In this document: piece after piece, positions 50,951 to 58,797 of the stretch | Layout of the letters: every line of letters starts with the position of its first letter | How positions within the stretch are numbered: position 1 is the first letter of the stretch | Source of the DNA: RHKX01 sp963823565 | GTDB lineage: Bacteria > Actinomycetota > Thermoleophilia > Solirubrobacterales > 70-9 | Reading direction: 5' to 3' | DNA: 64,000 nucleotides | NCBI GenBank assembly: GCA_963823565.1 | Contig: CAWGLR010000003.1 | Location: 496,001 to 560,000, forward strand | The notes under the pieces: model-generated | Seen by the model: the letters and a program-made list of their open reading frames with translations, nothing else | Told to the model about the DNA's origin: nothing | Database searches by the model: none | Program-made: the position numbers and the translations under genes

Positions 50951-53125
50951 ATGAGCCGCATTCGCTCCTCGCCACGTGGCAGTCGTGGATGGTCGATCGC
51001 GCTCGCGACCCTCGGCGCGACCCTGGCGTTGCTCGGGGGCCTGCTCCTCTACGCCCGCGAGAACGTCTTCGACTACGACGCGGTCGCCGATCGCGCGGAG
51101 ACCGCGCTGCGGGACGAGCGGGTGCGGCTGGCGGTCGCGCAGCCGATCACCGACGCGATCCTCGACGCCGGCCCGGCGACGCTCGTCAACGCGCGGCCGC
51201 TCATCGAGTCGGTGGCGACCGGCGCGCTCAACACCCCGCCGGTCCGTGCCGCCTTCCGCGAGGCGGTGAAGACCCTCGCGGCGAAGCTCTTCGACCGCGA
51301 CCCCGACGTTCTCCTGCTCAACCTCGCCAGCGCGGCCTCGCTTGCGGGCCAGACGCTCGAGGCGGTGGACCCGAAGGTGGCCCGGAGGCTGCCCGCTCGG
51401 ATCTCGGACGCGCGCCTCGAGGTGACCGCGAGCGTCGGCCCGATCGACTCGCTGCAGCTGGCCGGGGACGTGCGACTTGCGGGCCTCGTCCTGCCGCCGG
51501 TGGCGCTCCTGCTGCTGCTCGGCTCGGTCGCGGTCGCCCCCGACCGGCGAACCGGGATCGTCCGCGCGAGCCTCGCCGTCGCCGTCGCCGCGATCGCCGG
51601 CGTCGTCGCCATGGCCATCGGCAAGGCGCTGCTGGTCGCGAGCTTCGACGACGACCTCGTCGCCGACGCCGTCTCGGCCACCTGGGACGCGCTGCTCGAC
51701 GACCTCCGCTGGGCGCTGATGTTCGCGGGGGTGCTGGCCCTCGTCCTCGCCGCCGCGGCACGGTTCACCGCCGGAGCCGAGTTCGATCCGCTGGCCCCGT
51801 TCGTGCGGGCCGGGGCGATGCTCCGCCGCCGTCCGGACAGCGCCGCGCTCGGGCTTCTGCGGGCGCTGGCGCTGGGAGCGATCGGCATCGCGCTGATCCT
51901 CGTGCCCGAGTTGTCGCTCGAGGCGATCGCGGTCGTCGCCGGGGCGTGGGTCCTCTACGTCGGCGTCGGGGAGCTGCTCGCGATCCTCGCCCCGCCTCAG
52001 CCGGGAGACGCGAAGGCGCGCCCGCGCGTCCGCCCGGCGCGGATCGGCGCGGCGGTGGCCGCGATCGCGGCGGTCACCGTCGGCGTGGCAGTCCTCGCCG
52101 GCGGCGGCGCAGCGAGCGAGCGCCCGGCGGGGCCGCCGCCGGCCTGTAACGGCTACCCGCAGCTCTGCGCCAAGCGGATCGACCAGGTGACGTTTCCCGC
52201 CACTCACAACTCGATGTCGGCGGCCGAGCTCGCGGGCTGGTTCCTCCCAAACCAGCGCTACGCGATCCCGCGCCAGCTCGACGACGGGATCCGCGGGCTG
52301 CTGATCGACACCCACTACGGCATCCAGCGCGGCAACGGCCGCGGGCTCGGCGAAGTGATCACCGACTTCGACAAGGAGAACAAGACGCGCCAGGAGGTCG
52401 CAGCCGAGATCGGCGAGGACGGCGTCCGGGCGGCGGAGGACCTCGTCGGCAAGATCGCCTTCGACGGCGCGCCCGGAGAGTCCGAGCCCTATCTCTGCCA
52501 CGTCCTCTGCGAGCTCGGGGCGACGCCGCTCGACGACGGGCTCGCGCCGATCGCCGACTGGATGCGGACGCATCCGGACGAGTTCCTCGTGATCTTCATC
52601 GAGGACGTCGTCAGCCCCGAGGAGACCGCCGCCGCCTTCGAGCGCGCGGGGCTCCTGCGGTGGGCGTACGTCCCCGACCCGGACGTGCAGCCGCCGCCGA
52701 CGCTCGGCGAGCTGATCGAGCGGGACGACCGTCTGCTCGTCCTCGCCGAGAACGACTCCGGGGGCGGCAAGTACCCCTGGTACCAGCAGGGGTTCGACCT
52801 CTTCCAGGAGACGCCCTACACCTTCGACACGGTCGCGCAGGCCGAGGCGCCGGACAGCTGCCGGCCGAACCGCGGCTCGACCTCGAATCCCTACTTCCTC
52901 GTCAACTCGTGGATCGAGACGATCCCCCGCGACCCGGACCTGGCGGCGCGGATCGATGCGCGCGACGCGCTCCTGCGAAGGGTCAGGGAGTGCGAGCGGA
53001 TCCGCGGCCTCGCGCCGAACCTGATCGCCGTCGACTACTACGACAGGGGCGAAGTCGTCGGCGTCGCGAAGGTTCTCAACGGCATCCCGCCCGGTCAGAA
53101 GCCGTCGGTGCGGACGACGCCCTAG
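50951..53125 (+). CDS. Membrane-anchored PI-PLC X-like phosphodiesterase
   Basis: The N-terminal 420 residues of this 724-residue protein contain about seven hydrophobic segments with a conserved-looking exported loop (DYDAVADRAETALRDERVR, then FRDPDVLLLN-type helices). The C-terminal 300 residues are a phospholipase-C-like TIM barrel: FPATHNSMSAAEL, GIRGLLIDTHYG and LCHVLCELGATPL, with the two histidines expected for cleavage through a cyclic intermediate. No calcium ligands typical of eukaryotic PLC are evident. The barrel should face outside the cell. The substrate could be a lipid phosphodiester. Confidence 0.85.
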   Translation: MSRIRSSPRGSRGWSIALATLGATLALLGGLLLYARENVFDYDAVADRAETALRDERVRLAVAQPITDAILDAGPATLVNARPLIESVATGALNTPPVRAAFREAVKTLAAKLFDRDPDVLLLNLASAASLAGQTLEAVDPKVARRLPARISDARLEVTASVGPIDSLQLAGDVRLAGLVLPPVALLLLLGSVAVAPDRRTGIVRASLAVAVAAIAGVVAMAIGKALLVASFDDDLVADAVSATWDALLDDLRWALMFAGVLALVLAAAARFTAGAEFDPLAPFVRAGAMLRRRPDSAALGLLRALALGAIGIALILVPELSLEAIAVVAGAWVLYVGVGELLAILAPPQPGDAKARPRVRPARIGAAVAAIAAVTVGVAVLAGGGAASERPAGPPPACNGYPQLCAKRIDQVTFPATHNSMSAAELAGWFLPNQRYAIPRQLDDGIRGLLIDTHYGIQRGNGRGLGEVITDFDKENKTRQEVAAEIGEDGVRAAEDLVGKIAFDGAPGESEPYLCHVLCELGATPLDDGLAPIADWMRTHPDEFLVIFIEDVVSPEETAAAFERAGLLRWAYVPDPDVQPPPTLGELIERDDRLLVLAENDSGGGKYPWYQQGFDLFQETPYTFDTVAQAEAPDSCRPNRGSTSNPYFLVNSWIETIPRDPDLAARIDARDALLRRVRECERIRGLAPNLIAVDYYDRGEVVGVAKVLNGIPPGQKPSVRTTP

Positions 53126-53135
53126 CCTGCCGCGG

Positions 53136-54122
53136 GTGAGCCTCCCGCTCAGCCCACCGGTTCTTCCGCAGCTCGCGCGATCGCGGAAGACGCTGCCGCT
53201 GGGCGACGGCTTTGCCTACGAGCCGAAGTACGACGGGTTCCGCGCGATCGCGTTCGTCGACGGCCAGGACGTCTACGTCCAGTCGCGCGGCGGCAAGCCC
53301 CTGCTCCGCTACTTCCCCGAGCTCGAGTTCCCGCTCGGCCACTACGTGGTCGACGGCGAGTTGGTGATCCTCGACAACGCGGGCGACGAGGTCTTCGACG
53401 CCCTCCAGAACCGGATCCATCCCGCCGAGTCGAGGGTGCGGATGCTCGCCGAGGAGACGCCGGCGTTCTACCGCGCCTTCGACGTCCTCGCGATCGGCGG
53501 CGAGACGACCCTCGAGCGGCCGTTCGCCGAGCGCCGTTCAGTGCTCGTCGAGCTGCTGCGCGGCCTCGACGGCGCGGGCGAGGAGGGCCCCGGCGGCTGC
53601 CGCGCGGGCTCGATCGAGCTGACTCCGCTGACGCTCGACCCCGACTCGGCGGCGCCCTGGCTCGAGAACGGCGAGGGCGTGATCGCCAAGGAGCTCGACG
53701 CGCCCTATCGCCCCGGCGAGCGCAAGGGGATGGCGAAGGTCAAGCGGTTGCGGACGATCGACGCGGTCGTCGTCGGCTGGCGACCCGGCAAGGAGGAGAA
53801 CACCGTCGGCTCGCTGATCCTCGGGCTCTACGACGGCGACGACCTCCGCGTGGTCGGCCACACCTCCGGCCTGAAGGCGGCCGAGAAGCGCGAGCTCGTC
53901 TCCCGCCTCGCCCCCTACGAGACCGGCGAGCGAGGCTCGGCGGACCCGAGCCGCTGGGCGAACGACCGCGACCTCCAGTGGGTCTCCCTTCGCCCCGAGC
54001 TCGTGATCGAGATCACCTTCGACCACGTCAGCGCCGGTCGCATCCGCCACGGCTCCCGCATTCTCCGCTGGCGCGAGGACAAGGACCCGAAGTCCTGCAC
54101 GATCGACCAGCTGGAGCAGTGA
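53136..54122 (+). CDS. ATP-dependent DNA ligase, LigC type
   Basis: The 328-residue ligase has the adenylation lysine in KYDGFR (Lys31), then the nucleotidyltransferase motifs SRGGKPL, VDGELVI, FRAFDVLAI, GVIAKELDAPY and KVKRLRTIDAVVVGW. The C-terminal OB fold ends the protein, with no extra domain. It acts in nick or base-excision repair. The GTG has a TAGCCT -10 box 7 nt upstream that overlaps the preceding stop codon. Confidence 0.93.
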   Translation: MSLPLSPPVLPQLARSRKTLPLGDGFAYEPKYDGFRAIAFVDGQDVYVQSRGGKPLLRYFPELEFPLGHYVVDGELVILDNAGDEVFDALQNRIHPAESRVRMLAEETPAFYRAFDVLAIGGETTLERPFAERRSVLVELLRGLDGAGEEGPGGCRAGSIELTPLTLDPDSAAPWLENGEGVIAKELDAPYRPGERKGMAKVKRLRTIDAVVVGWRPGKEENTVGSLILGLYDGDDLRVVGHTSGLKAAEKRELVSRLAPYETGERGSADPSRWANDRDLQWVSLRPELVIEITFDHVSAGRIRHGSRILRWREDKDPKSCTIDQLEQ

Positions 54123-54145
54123 CCGGCGATGCCGCGGAGGGACGG

Positions 54146-55051
54146 ATGAGCAACCTCGAGACGATGACCTACGAGCGCGACGGGAGGATCGCGCGGATAA
54201 CGCTCGACCGGCCGGAGCGCGGCAATGGGATCACGCTGGCGATGCCGGGAGAGCTAGCGGCCTGCGTCGAGCGCGCGAACCTCGACCCGGCCGTCCACGT
54301 GATCGCGCTCGCCGGCAACGGCTCGGGGTTCTGCGGCGGCTACGACCTGGTCGAGTCCGCCGAGTCGCTCGCCGCCGGCGGCGCGGAAGGGGGAGGCAGC
54401 CCGGCGGACCCGGCGACGGTGGCCGCAAACCACGATCCCGCGCGGACGTGGGACCCCGTAGTCGACTTCCAGATGATGTCGCGCAACCTGCGCGGGTTCA
54501 TGTCGCTGTTCCACTCCGACAAGCCGGTGGTCTGCAAGATCCACGGGTTCTGCGTCGCCGGCGGGACCGACATGGCGCTCTGCTCGGACCTCATCGTCGC
54601 CGAGGACCGGGCGAAGATCGGCTACCCGCCCGCCCGCGTCTGGGGCGTGCCGACGTCGATGCTCTGGGCTCACCGCATCGGCCTCGAGCGGGCCCGGCGG
54701 CTGCTGCTGACCGGCGACTCGATCGACGGCACGACCGCCGTCGAGTGGGGCCTGGCGAGCGCGGCGGCGCCGCGCGCGGAGCTCGACGGAGCCTTCGAGG
54801 ACCTGCTCGAGCGGGTGGCGAGGGTCCCCGTCAACCAGCTCGTCATGCACAAGCTCGCCATCAATCAGTCGCTCTACGCGCAGGGCCTCCACGCGACCCA
54901 GACGATGAGCGTGTTCTTCGACGGCATCGCCCGGCACACGCCGGAGGGCTACGGTTTCCAGGCCCGCGCCGGCGAGGTCGGGTACATGGAGGCGGTGCGC
55001 GAGCGGGACGAGCCGTTCGGCGACTTCGGGCTCGATCGCGGCGGCGATTGA
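54146..55051 (+). CDS. Enoyl-CoA hydratase/isomerase family protein
   Basis: The 301-residue crotonase-fold protein has ITLDRPERGNGIT, the oxyanion segment LAGNGSGFCGGYDL and the active-site region KIHGFCVAGGTDMALCSDLIVA. An insertion of about 35 residues (residues 75-110) after the first oxyanion motif is longer than usual. The usual catalytic glutamate pair is not certain, so it may be a diverged hydratase, an isomerase or a different crotonase. The SD (GGAGGGA) before the ATG is good. Confidence 0.85.
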   Translation: MSNLETMTYERDGRIARITLDRPERGNGITLAMPGELAACVERANLDPAVHVIALAGNGSGFCGGYDLVESAESLAAGGAEGGGSPADPATVAANHDPARTWDPVVDFQMMSRNLRGFMSLFHSDKPVVCKIHGFCVAGGTDMALCSDLIVAEDRAKIGYPPARVWGVPTSMLWAHRIGLERARRLLLTGDSIDGTTAVEWGLASAAAPRAELDGAFEDLLERVARVPVNQLVMHKLAINQSLYAQGLHATQTMSVFFDGIARHTPEGYGFQARAGEVGYMEAVRERDEPFGDFGLDRGGD

Positions 55052-55083
55052 TCCTTTCTTGAGCTCGCTGCGAAAGGAATGGG

Positions 55084-56124
55084 GTGGTGAACGGCTTCTC
55101 GTCGACCCCCGACCCCATCAGCCGCATCGGCGAGCTGAGCTCGTCCGCGTGGGCGTACGCGGGCCTCTCGGCCGCGTTCGAGCTCGGCGTCGTTCGCGCG
55201 CTCGACGGGCCTGCACCGGCTGAGGAGATCGCCGCCGGCCTCGATCTCGAGCCGGAGCTGGTCGCCGACCTGCTCGAGGTCCTCGTCGCCCTGGGCGCCG
55301 CGGTTCGCCACGGCGACCGCTACGGCGTCGCGCCGGAGTTCGAGCCCTTCCGGTCGGGCTCGCTGGCGCGGGTTATGCGCGCCGGCGTGCGCTCCGACCA
55401 CCTGCAGACGGCCGAGGCGCATCGCCGGGCCCGCGACGGCTCCCTCGAGCCGGGATGGTCGCACCGCGATCCCGATCTGCTCGTCGCCCAGGGCGAGACC
55501 GCGGGGCTGTTCCGCCTTGCCGCCGAGCACGTGCTCCCCTCGCTGCCGGGCCTGCGGGAGCGGCTCGAGGGGCCCGGCGCCCGCTTCCTCGACGTCGGCG
55601 CCGGCATCGGCGTCCTCAGCAGCGAGCTCTGCACGGTCTATCCGGAGGTCAGCGCCGACTGCGTCGAGCCGAACCCGACCGCGCGGGCGATCGGGCGTGA
55701 GCGCTGCCGCGAGGCAGGGCTGGAGCGGCGGATCGAGTTCCTCGGGGCCGGGATCGAGGAGATCGAGATCGACGCCCTCTACGACCTCGCGCTCATCCCC
55801 CAGCCGTTCCTCTCGGCGCAGGCCTTCGCCACCGGCCTGCGGCGAGTGCGCCGGGCCGTCAAGCCGGGGGGATGGGTCCTGGTCCTCGCCCTCGACCTCC
55901 CCGGCGACGACGAGCTGGCGGCGGCCTCGCGCCGCGTCCGCGCCCGCCTCTGGGGAGGCGGGGCGGTGGAGCCGGCGGAGCTGATCGGCGACCTCGAGCG
56001 CTGCGGCTTCGAGGAACCCCGCGCCCATCCGCCGGTCGGCGCCTACCGGATGTTCGCCGCGCGCCGGCCGCACGTGCCCGCGCTCGAGCCGTCCCCGGCC
56101 GGGGGCGAGCGCCGCGCGGCCTGA
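55084..56124 (+). CDS. SAM-dependent methyltransferase with N-terminal winged helix
   Basis: In this 346-residue protein the dimerisation/winged-helix N-terminus (AELGVVRALDGPAPAEEIAAGL-like) is followed by the Rossmann SAM site RFLDVGAGIGVLSSELCTVYP (about 160-180), EPNPTARAIG and the post-motif LALIPQPFLSAQAF. This matches O-methyltransferases of small hydrophobic substrates, but the substrate is unknown. The GTG start is 33 nt after the hydratase stop. Confidence 0.85.
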   Translation: MVNGFSSTPDPISRIGELSSSAWAYAGLSAAFELGVVRALDGPAPAEEIAAGLDLEPELVADLLEVLVALGAAVRHGDRYGVAPEFEPFRSGSLARVMRAGVRSDHLQTAEAHRRARDGSLEPGWSHRDPDLLVAQGETAGLFRLAAEHVLPSLPGLRERLEGPGARFLDVGAGIGVLSSELCTVYPEVSADCVEPNPTARAIGRERCREAGLERRIEFLGAGIEEIEIDALYDLALIPQPFLSAQAFATGLRRVRRAVKPGGWVLVLALDLPGDDELAAASRRVRARLWGGGAVEPAELIGDLERCGFEEPRAHPPVGAYRMFAARRPHVPALEPSPAGGERRAA

Positions 56125-56171
56125 CCGCGCGAGGACGCCGGCCGGCGCGCGCTTGCCCGATACTGTCGCCG

Positions 56172-56618
56172 ATGACCAACCCGGCGATCACGCCCGAGTC
56201 GATCGCGCGAATGCACGCCGAGACCGCGCCGGCGTTCCCGCAGGGGCTGGCGATCGAGCCGGTGTCGATCGACGACGAGCGCTCGGTGGGCCGGATCGAG
56301 GTCGAGCGGCCGCACCTGCATCCGGGCGAATTCGTCCACGGCGGCGTCTGGACCGGACTCGGCGACACCGTGGCGGCGTGGCAGACGTTCCGCCACCTGC
56401 CCGACGGCTGGAACTTCACGACGATCGAGCTCAAGCTCAACGCGTTCGCCGGGGCGGTCCTCGGCGATGCGCTCGTCGCGACGGCCGAGCACCTGCACGC
56501 GGGGCGCTCGACCCACGTAGTCGAGGTCCGGATCGACCGCGAGCGGGACGGCGAGCGGCGGCTGGGCGCCAACCTGATCGTCACCCAGTTAGTGATCCCC
56601 GGCGATAAGCCGCTCTGA
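56172..56618 (+). CDS. Hotdog-fold thioesterase, PaaI type
   Basis: The 148-residue protein has the hotdog motif HPGEFVHGGVWTGLGDTVAAW with the oxyanion glycines, and TTIELKLNAFAGAVLGD. It probably hydrolyses aryl- or acyl-CoA thioesters. A TACTGT box lies 5 nt upstream of the ATG, so it is predicted leaderless. The neighbouring enoyl-CoA hydratase and methyltransferase are consistent with a small acyl-CoA cluster. Confidence 0.85.
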   Translation: MTNPAITPESIARMHAETAPAFPQGLAIEPVSIDDERSVGRIEVERPHLHPGEFVHGGVWTGLGDTVAAWQTFRHLPDGWNFTTIELKLNAFAGAVLGDALVATAEHLHAGRSTHVVEVRIDRERDGERRLGANLIVTQLVIPGDKPL

Positions 56619-56675
56619 TCGCGCCCGCAAGGGAACGGGATGGCGCCACCGGCGGCCGTCGGAGATGCTGAGCCC

Positions 56676-57278
56676 GTGATCCGCGTCCACCGCATCCCGT
56701 TCTCGACGAACGTCGAGCGCGTCGCCCTCGCCGCCGGCCACAAGGGGATCGAGGTGGAGTGGGTGGACCACGACCCCGCCGACCGCAGCGCCGTCCTCGC
56801 GCTGAGCGGGCAGGAGCTCGTCCCGGTGGCCGAGGTCGCCGGGGTCGTCGTCCGCGGATCGATGCGCATCGTCGACCAGCTCGAGCCGCTCCGGCCCGAG
56901 CCTTCGCTGCTGCCCGCCGATCCGGCCGATCAAGCCCGCGCCCGGATCTTCGTCTCCTGGTTCGACCGGGTCTGGAAGGGTCCGCCGAACGCCCTCGACG
57001 TCGATGACGAGCCGCCCGACGCCGACGGCCTGCGCTCGCGCAGTCGCGAGTGGACGAGCTGGTGCGACGCCCTCCTCGCCGGCTCGCCCTACCTCGGCGG
57101 CGAGCGGCTGAGCGTCGCCGACGTCTGCGCGTTCCCGTTTCTCAAGTACGCGGTGGTGGATCCGGAGCCGGGGGACGACGAGCGCTTCCACGCGATTCTG
57201 GTGGAGCTGTTGCGGCTCGACGCACATCCGCACCTCGATGGATGGGTGCGAAGGGTCGACGCGCTGCCGCGCGCTTAG
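56676..57278 (+). CDS. Glutathione-S-transferase-like protein
   Basis: This 200-residue protein has a GST N-domain (IRVHRIPFSTNVERVALAAGHKGIEVEWVDHDP) and a C-domain with SPYLGGERLSVADVCAFPFLKYA. In actinobacteria, which normally use mycothiol, such proteins may bind other thiols. The start could also be the ATG at 56640; I chose the GTG at 56676 because the thioredoxin-like fold begins there. Confidence 0.82.
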   Translation: MIRVHRIPFSTNVERVALAAGHKGIEVEWVDHDPADRSAVLALSGQELVPVAEVAGVVVRGSMRIVDQLEPLRPEPSLLPADPADQARARIFVSWFDRVWKGPPNALDVDDEPPDADGLRSRSREWTSWCDALLAGSPYLGGERLSVADVCAFPFLKYAVVDPEPGDDERFHAILVELLRLDAHPHLDGWVRRVDALPRA

Positions 57279-57366
57279 CGAGTGGCTGGTAGCGGGTAGC
57301 CGGGCCGCGGATGCGGTGACCCGCTACAGCGAGCGCCAGCGAGAGTGCTATCCGCTACTCGCCCTA
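57277..57366. repeat. GTAGC-rich repeat, copy C (intergenic)
   Basis: It contains GGTAGCGGGTAGCC, CCCGCTACAGCGAGCGCCAGCGAGAGTGCTATCCGCTACTCGC and ends TAATCC, like copy B. It fills the space between the convergent GST and pyruvate kinase genes and overlaps the pyruvate kinase stop codon. It may double as a terminator. Confidence 0.7.
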
Positions 57367-58797
57367 ATCCGGAACCCGGTGAATCTCGAACAGATTGGTT
57401 CCCAAGCCCTGCTCGGGCAGGCCCGCGGTGACCGCGATCAGCTCGCCCGGCTTCGCGATGCCCTCGCGGCGGGCGATCGCGGCGCAGTCGTCGAGCAGGT
57501 CGCGCAGGTCCCCCCAGTGATCGCTGAGCGCGCAGCGGACGCCGAACAGGAGGTTGAGCCGGCGGACGGTCTCCACTCGCGGCGAGATCGCGAGGATCGG
57601 GACCTCAGGCCGCAGCGCCGATACGAGGCGCGCGGTGCGGCCGCTGCTGGTCGGGACGACGATCGCGGCGAGGCCGAGCCGGTAGGTCGAGCCCACGGCC
57701 CCCTGCGCGACGGAGGCCGAGACCTCACCCCTCTCGTCGACGCGGTTCAGCAGCCACTCGCCGTACGGCAGCTCGCGCTCGGTCGCCCGGGCGACGCGGT
57801 CCATCGTCGCCACCGCCTCCACCGGGTGCTCGCCGATCGCCGTCTCCTCCGAGAGCATCACCGCGTCGGTCCCGTCGTAGATCGCATTGGCGACGTCGGT
57901 CACCTCGGCGCGGGTCGGACGGTCGCTGGTCACCATCGAGGCGAGCATCTGGGTTGCCGTGATCACCGGCTTGGAGTGGCGGCCGGCGAGGTGGATCAGG
58001 CGCTTCTGGGTCACCGGCACCTCCTCGATCGGCAGCTCGATTCCGAGGTCGCCGCGGGCGATCATGATCCCGCTGGTCGCCGCGCCGATGATCTCCTCGG
58101 CGTTCTGCGCGGCCTGGGGCTTCTCGATCTTCGCGATCAGCGGGATGTCGGAGTGGCGCTCCCCGAGGCGCTCGAGCACCGGATCGAGGTCGGCGGCGGT
58201 GCGGACGAACGAGATCGCCAGCAGGTCGACCTCGTTCTCGACCGCGAAGTCGACCCAGCCCATGTCGGAGGCGCCGGTCGCCGGCATCCGCGACGTCGTC
58301 CCGGGCAGGTTGACGCCCTGGTGGGAGGCGACGCGCCCCCCGACCTCGACCATGCAGGTGACCTCGCCCGGGTCGACCTCGGTGACCCGCAGGCGCACGC
58401 GGCCGTCGGCGAGGTAGATCGGGTCGCCCTCGTTGACGGCGTCGCTGAGCCCCTCCCATCCGACCGGCAGCGACTCCGCGGTGCCGACCTCGCCGTTGCG
58501 GGTCGTCAGCGTGATCTCGCGATCGGGGGCGATCGACACGAACTCGCCCTCGACATCGCCGAGGCGGAGCTTCGGCCCCGGCAGGTCGCCGAGGATGCCA
58601 ACCCACTTGCCGAGCATCTCGCCAGCCGTGCGGATCGTGTCGATGCTCTCGGTGTGGCTCTGGGGGTCGCCGTGGGAGAAGTTGAGCCGGAACACGTCGG
58701 CGCCCGCGGAGATCATCCGCTCGATCGTCTTCGGCGAGCGCGAGGCGGGCCCGACCGTCGCGACGATCTTCGTCCGGCGGTGCGTGTGCCGCGTCAT
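57364..58797 (-). CDS. pyk: Pyruvate kinase
   Basis: The 477-residue enzyme converts phosphoenolpyruvate and ADP to pyruvate and ATP. It has RRTKIVATVGPASRSP, FRLNFSHGDPQSH, GDLPGPKLRLG, the substrate/metal site IARGDLGIELP, and VTATQMLASM-type active-site helix ITATQMLASMV. The C-domain ends intact. The start ATG overlaps the stop of the P-type ATPase (ATGA), so the genes are coupled. The stop codon falls inside repeat copy C. Confidence 0.96.
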   Translation of the reverse strand: MTRHTHRRTKIVATVGPASRSPKTIERMISAGADVFRLNFSHGDPQSHTESIDTIRTAGEMLGKWVGILGDLPGPKLRLGDVEGEFVSIAPDREITLTTRNGEVGTAESLPVGWEGLSDAVNEGDPIYLADGRVRLRVTEVDPGEVTCMVEVGGRVASHQGVNLPGTTSRMPATGASDMGWVDFAVENEVDLLAISFVRTAADLDPVLERLGERHSDIPLIAKIEKPQAAQNAEEIIGAATSGIMIARGDLGIELPIEEVPVTQKRLIHLAGRHSKPVITATQMLASMVTSDRPTRAEVTDVANAIYDGTDAVMLSEETAIGEHPVEAVATMDRVARATERELPYGEWLLNRVDERGEVSASVAQGAVGSTYRLGLAAIVVPTSSGRTARLVSALRPEVPILAISPRVETVRRLNLLFGVRCALSDHWGDLRDLLDDCAAIARREGIAKPGELIAVTAGLPEQGLGTNLFEIHRVPD

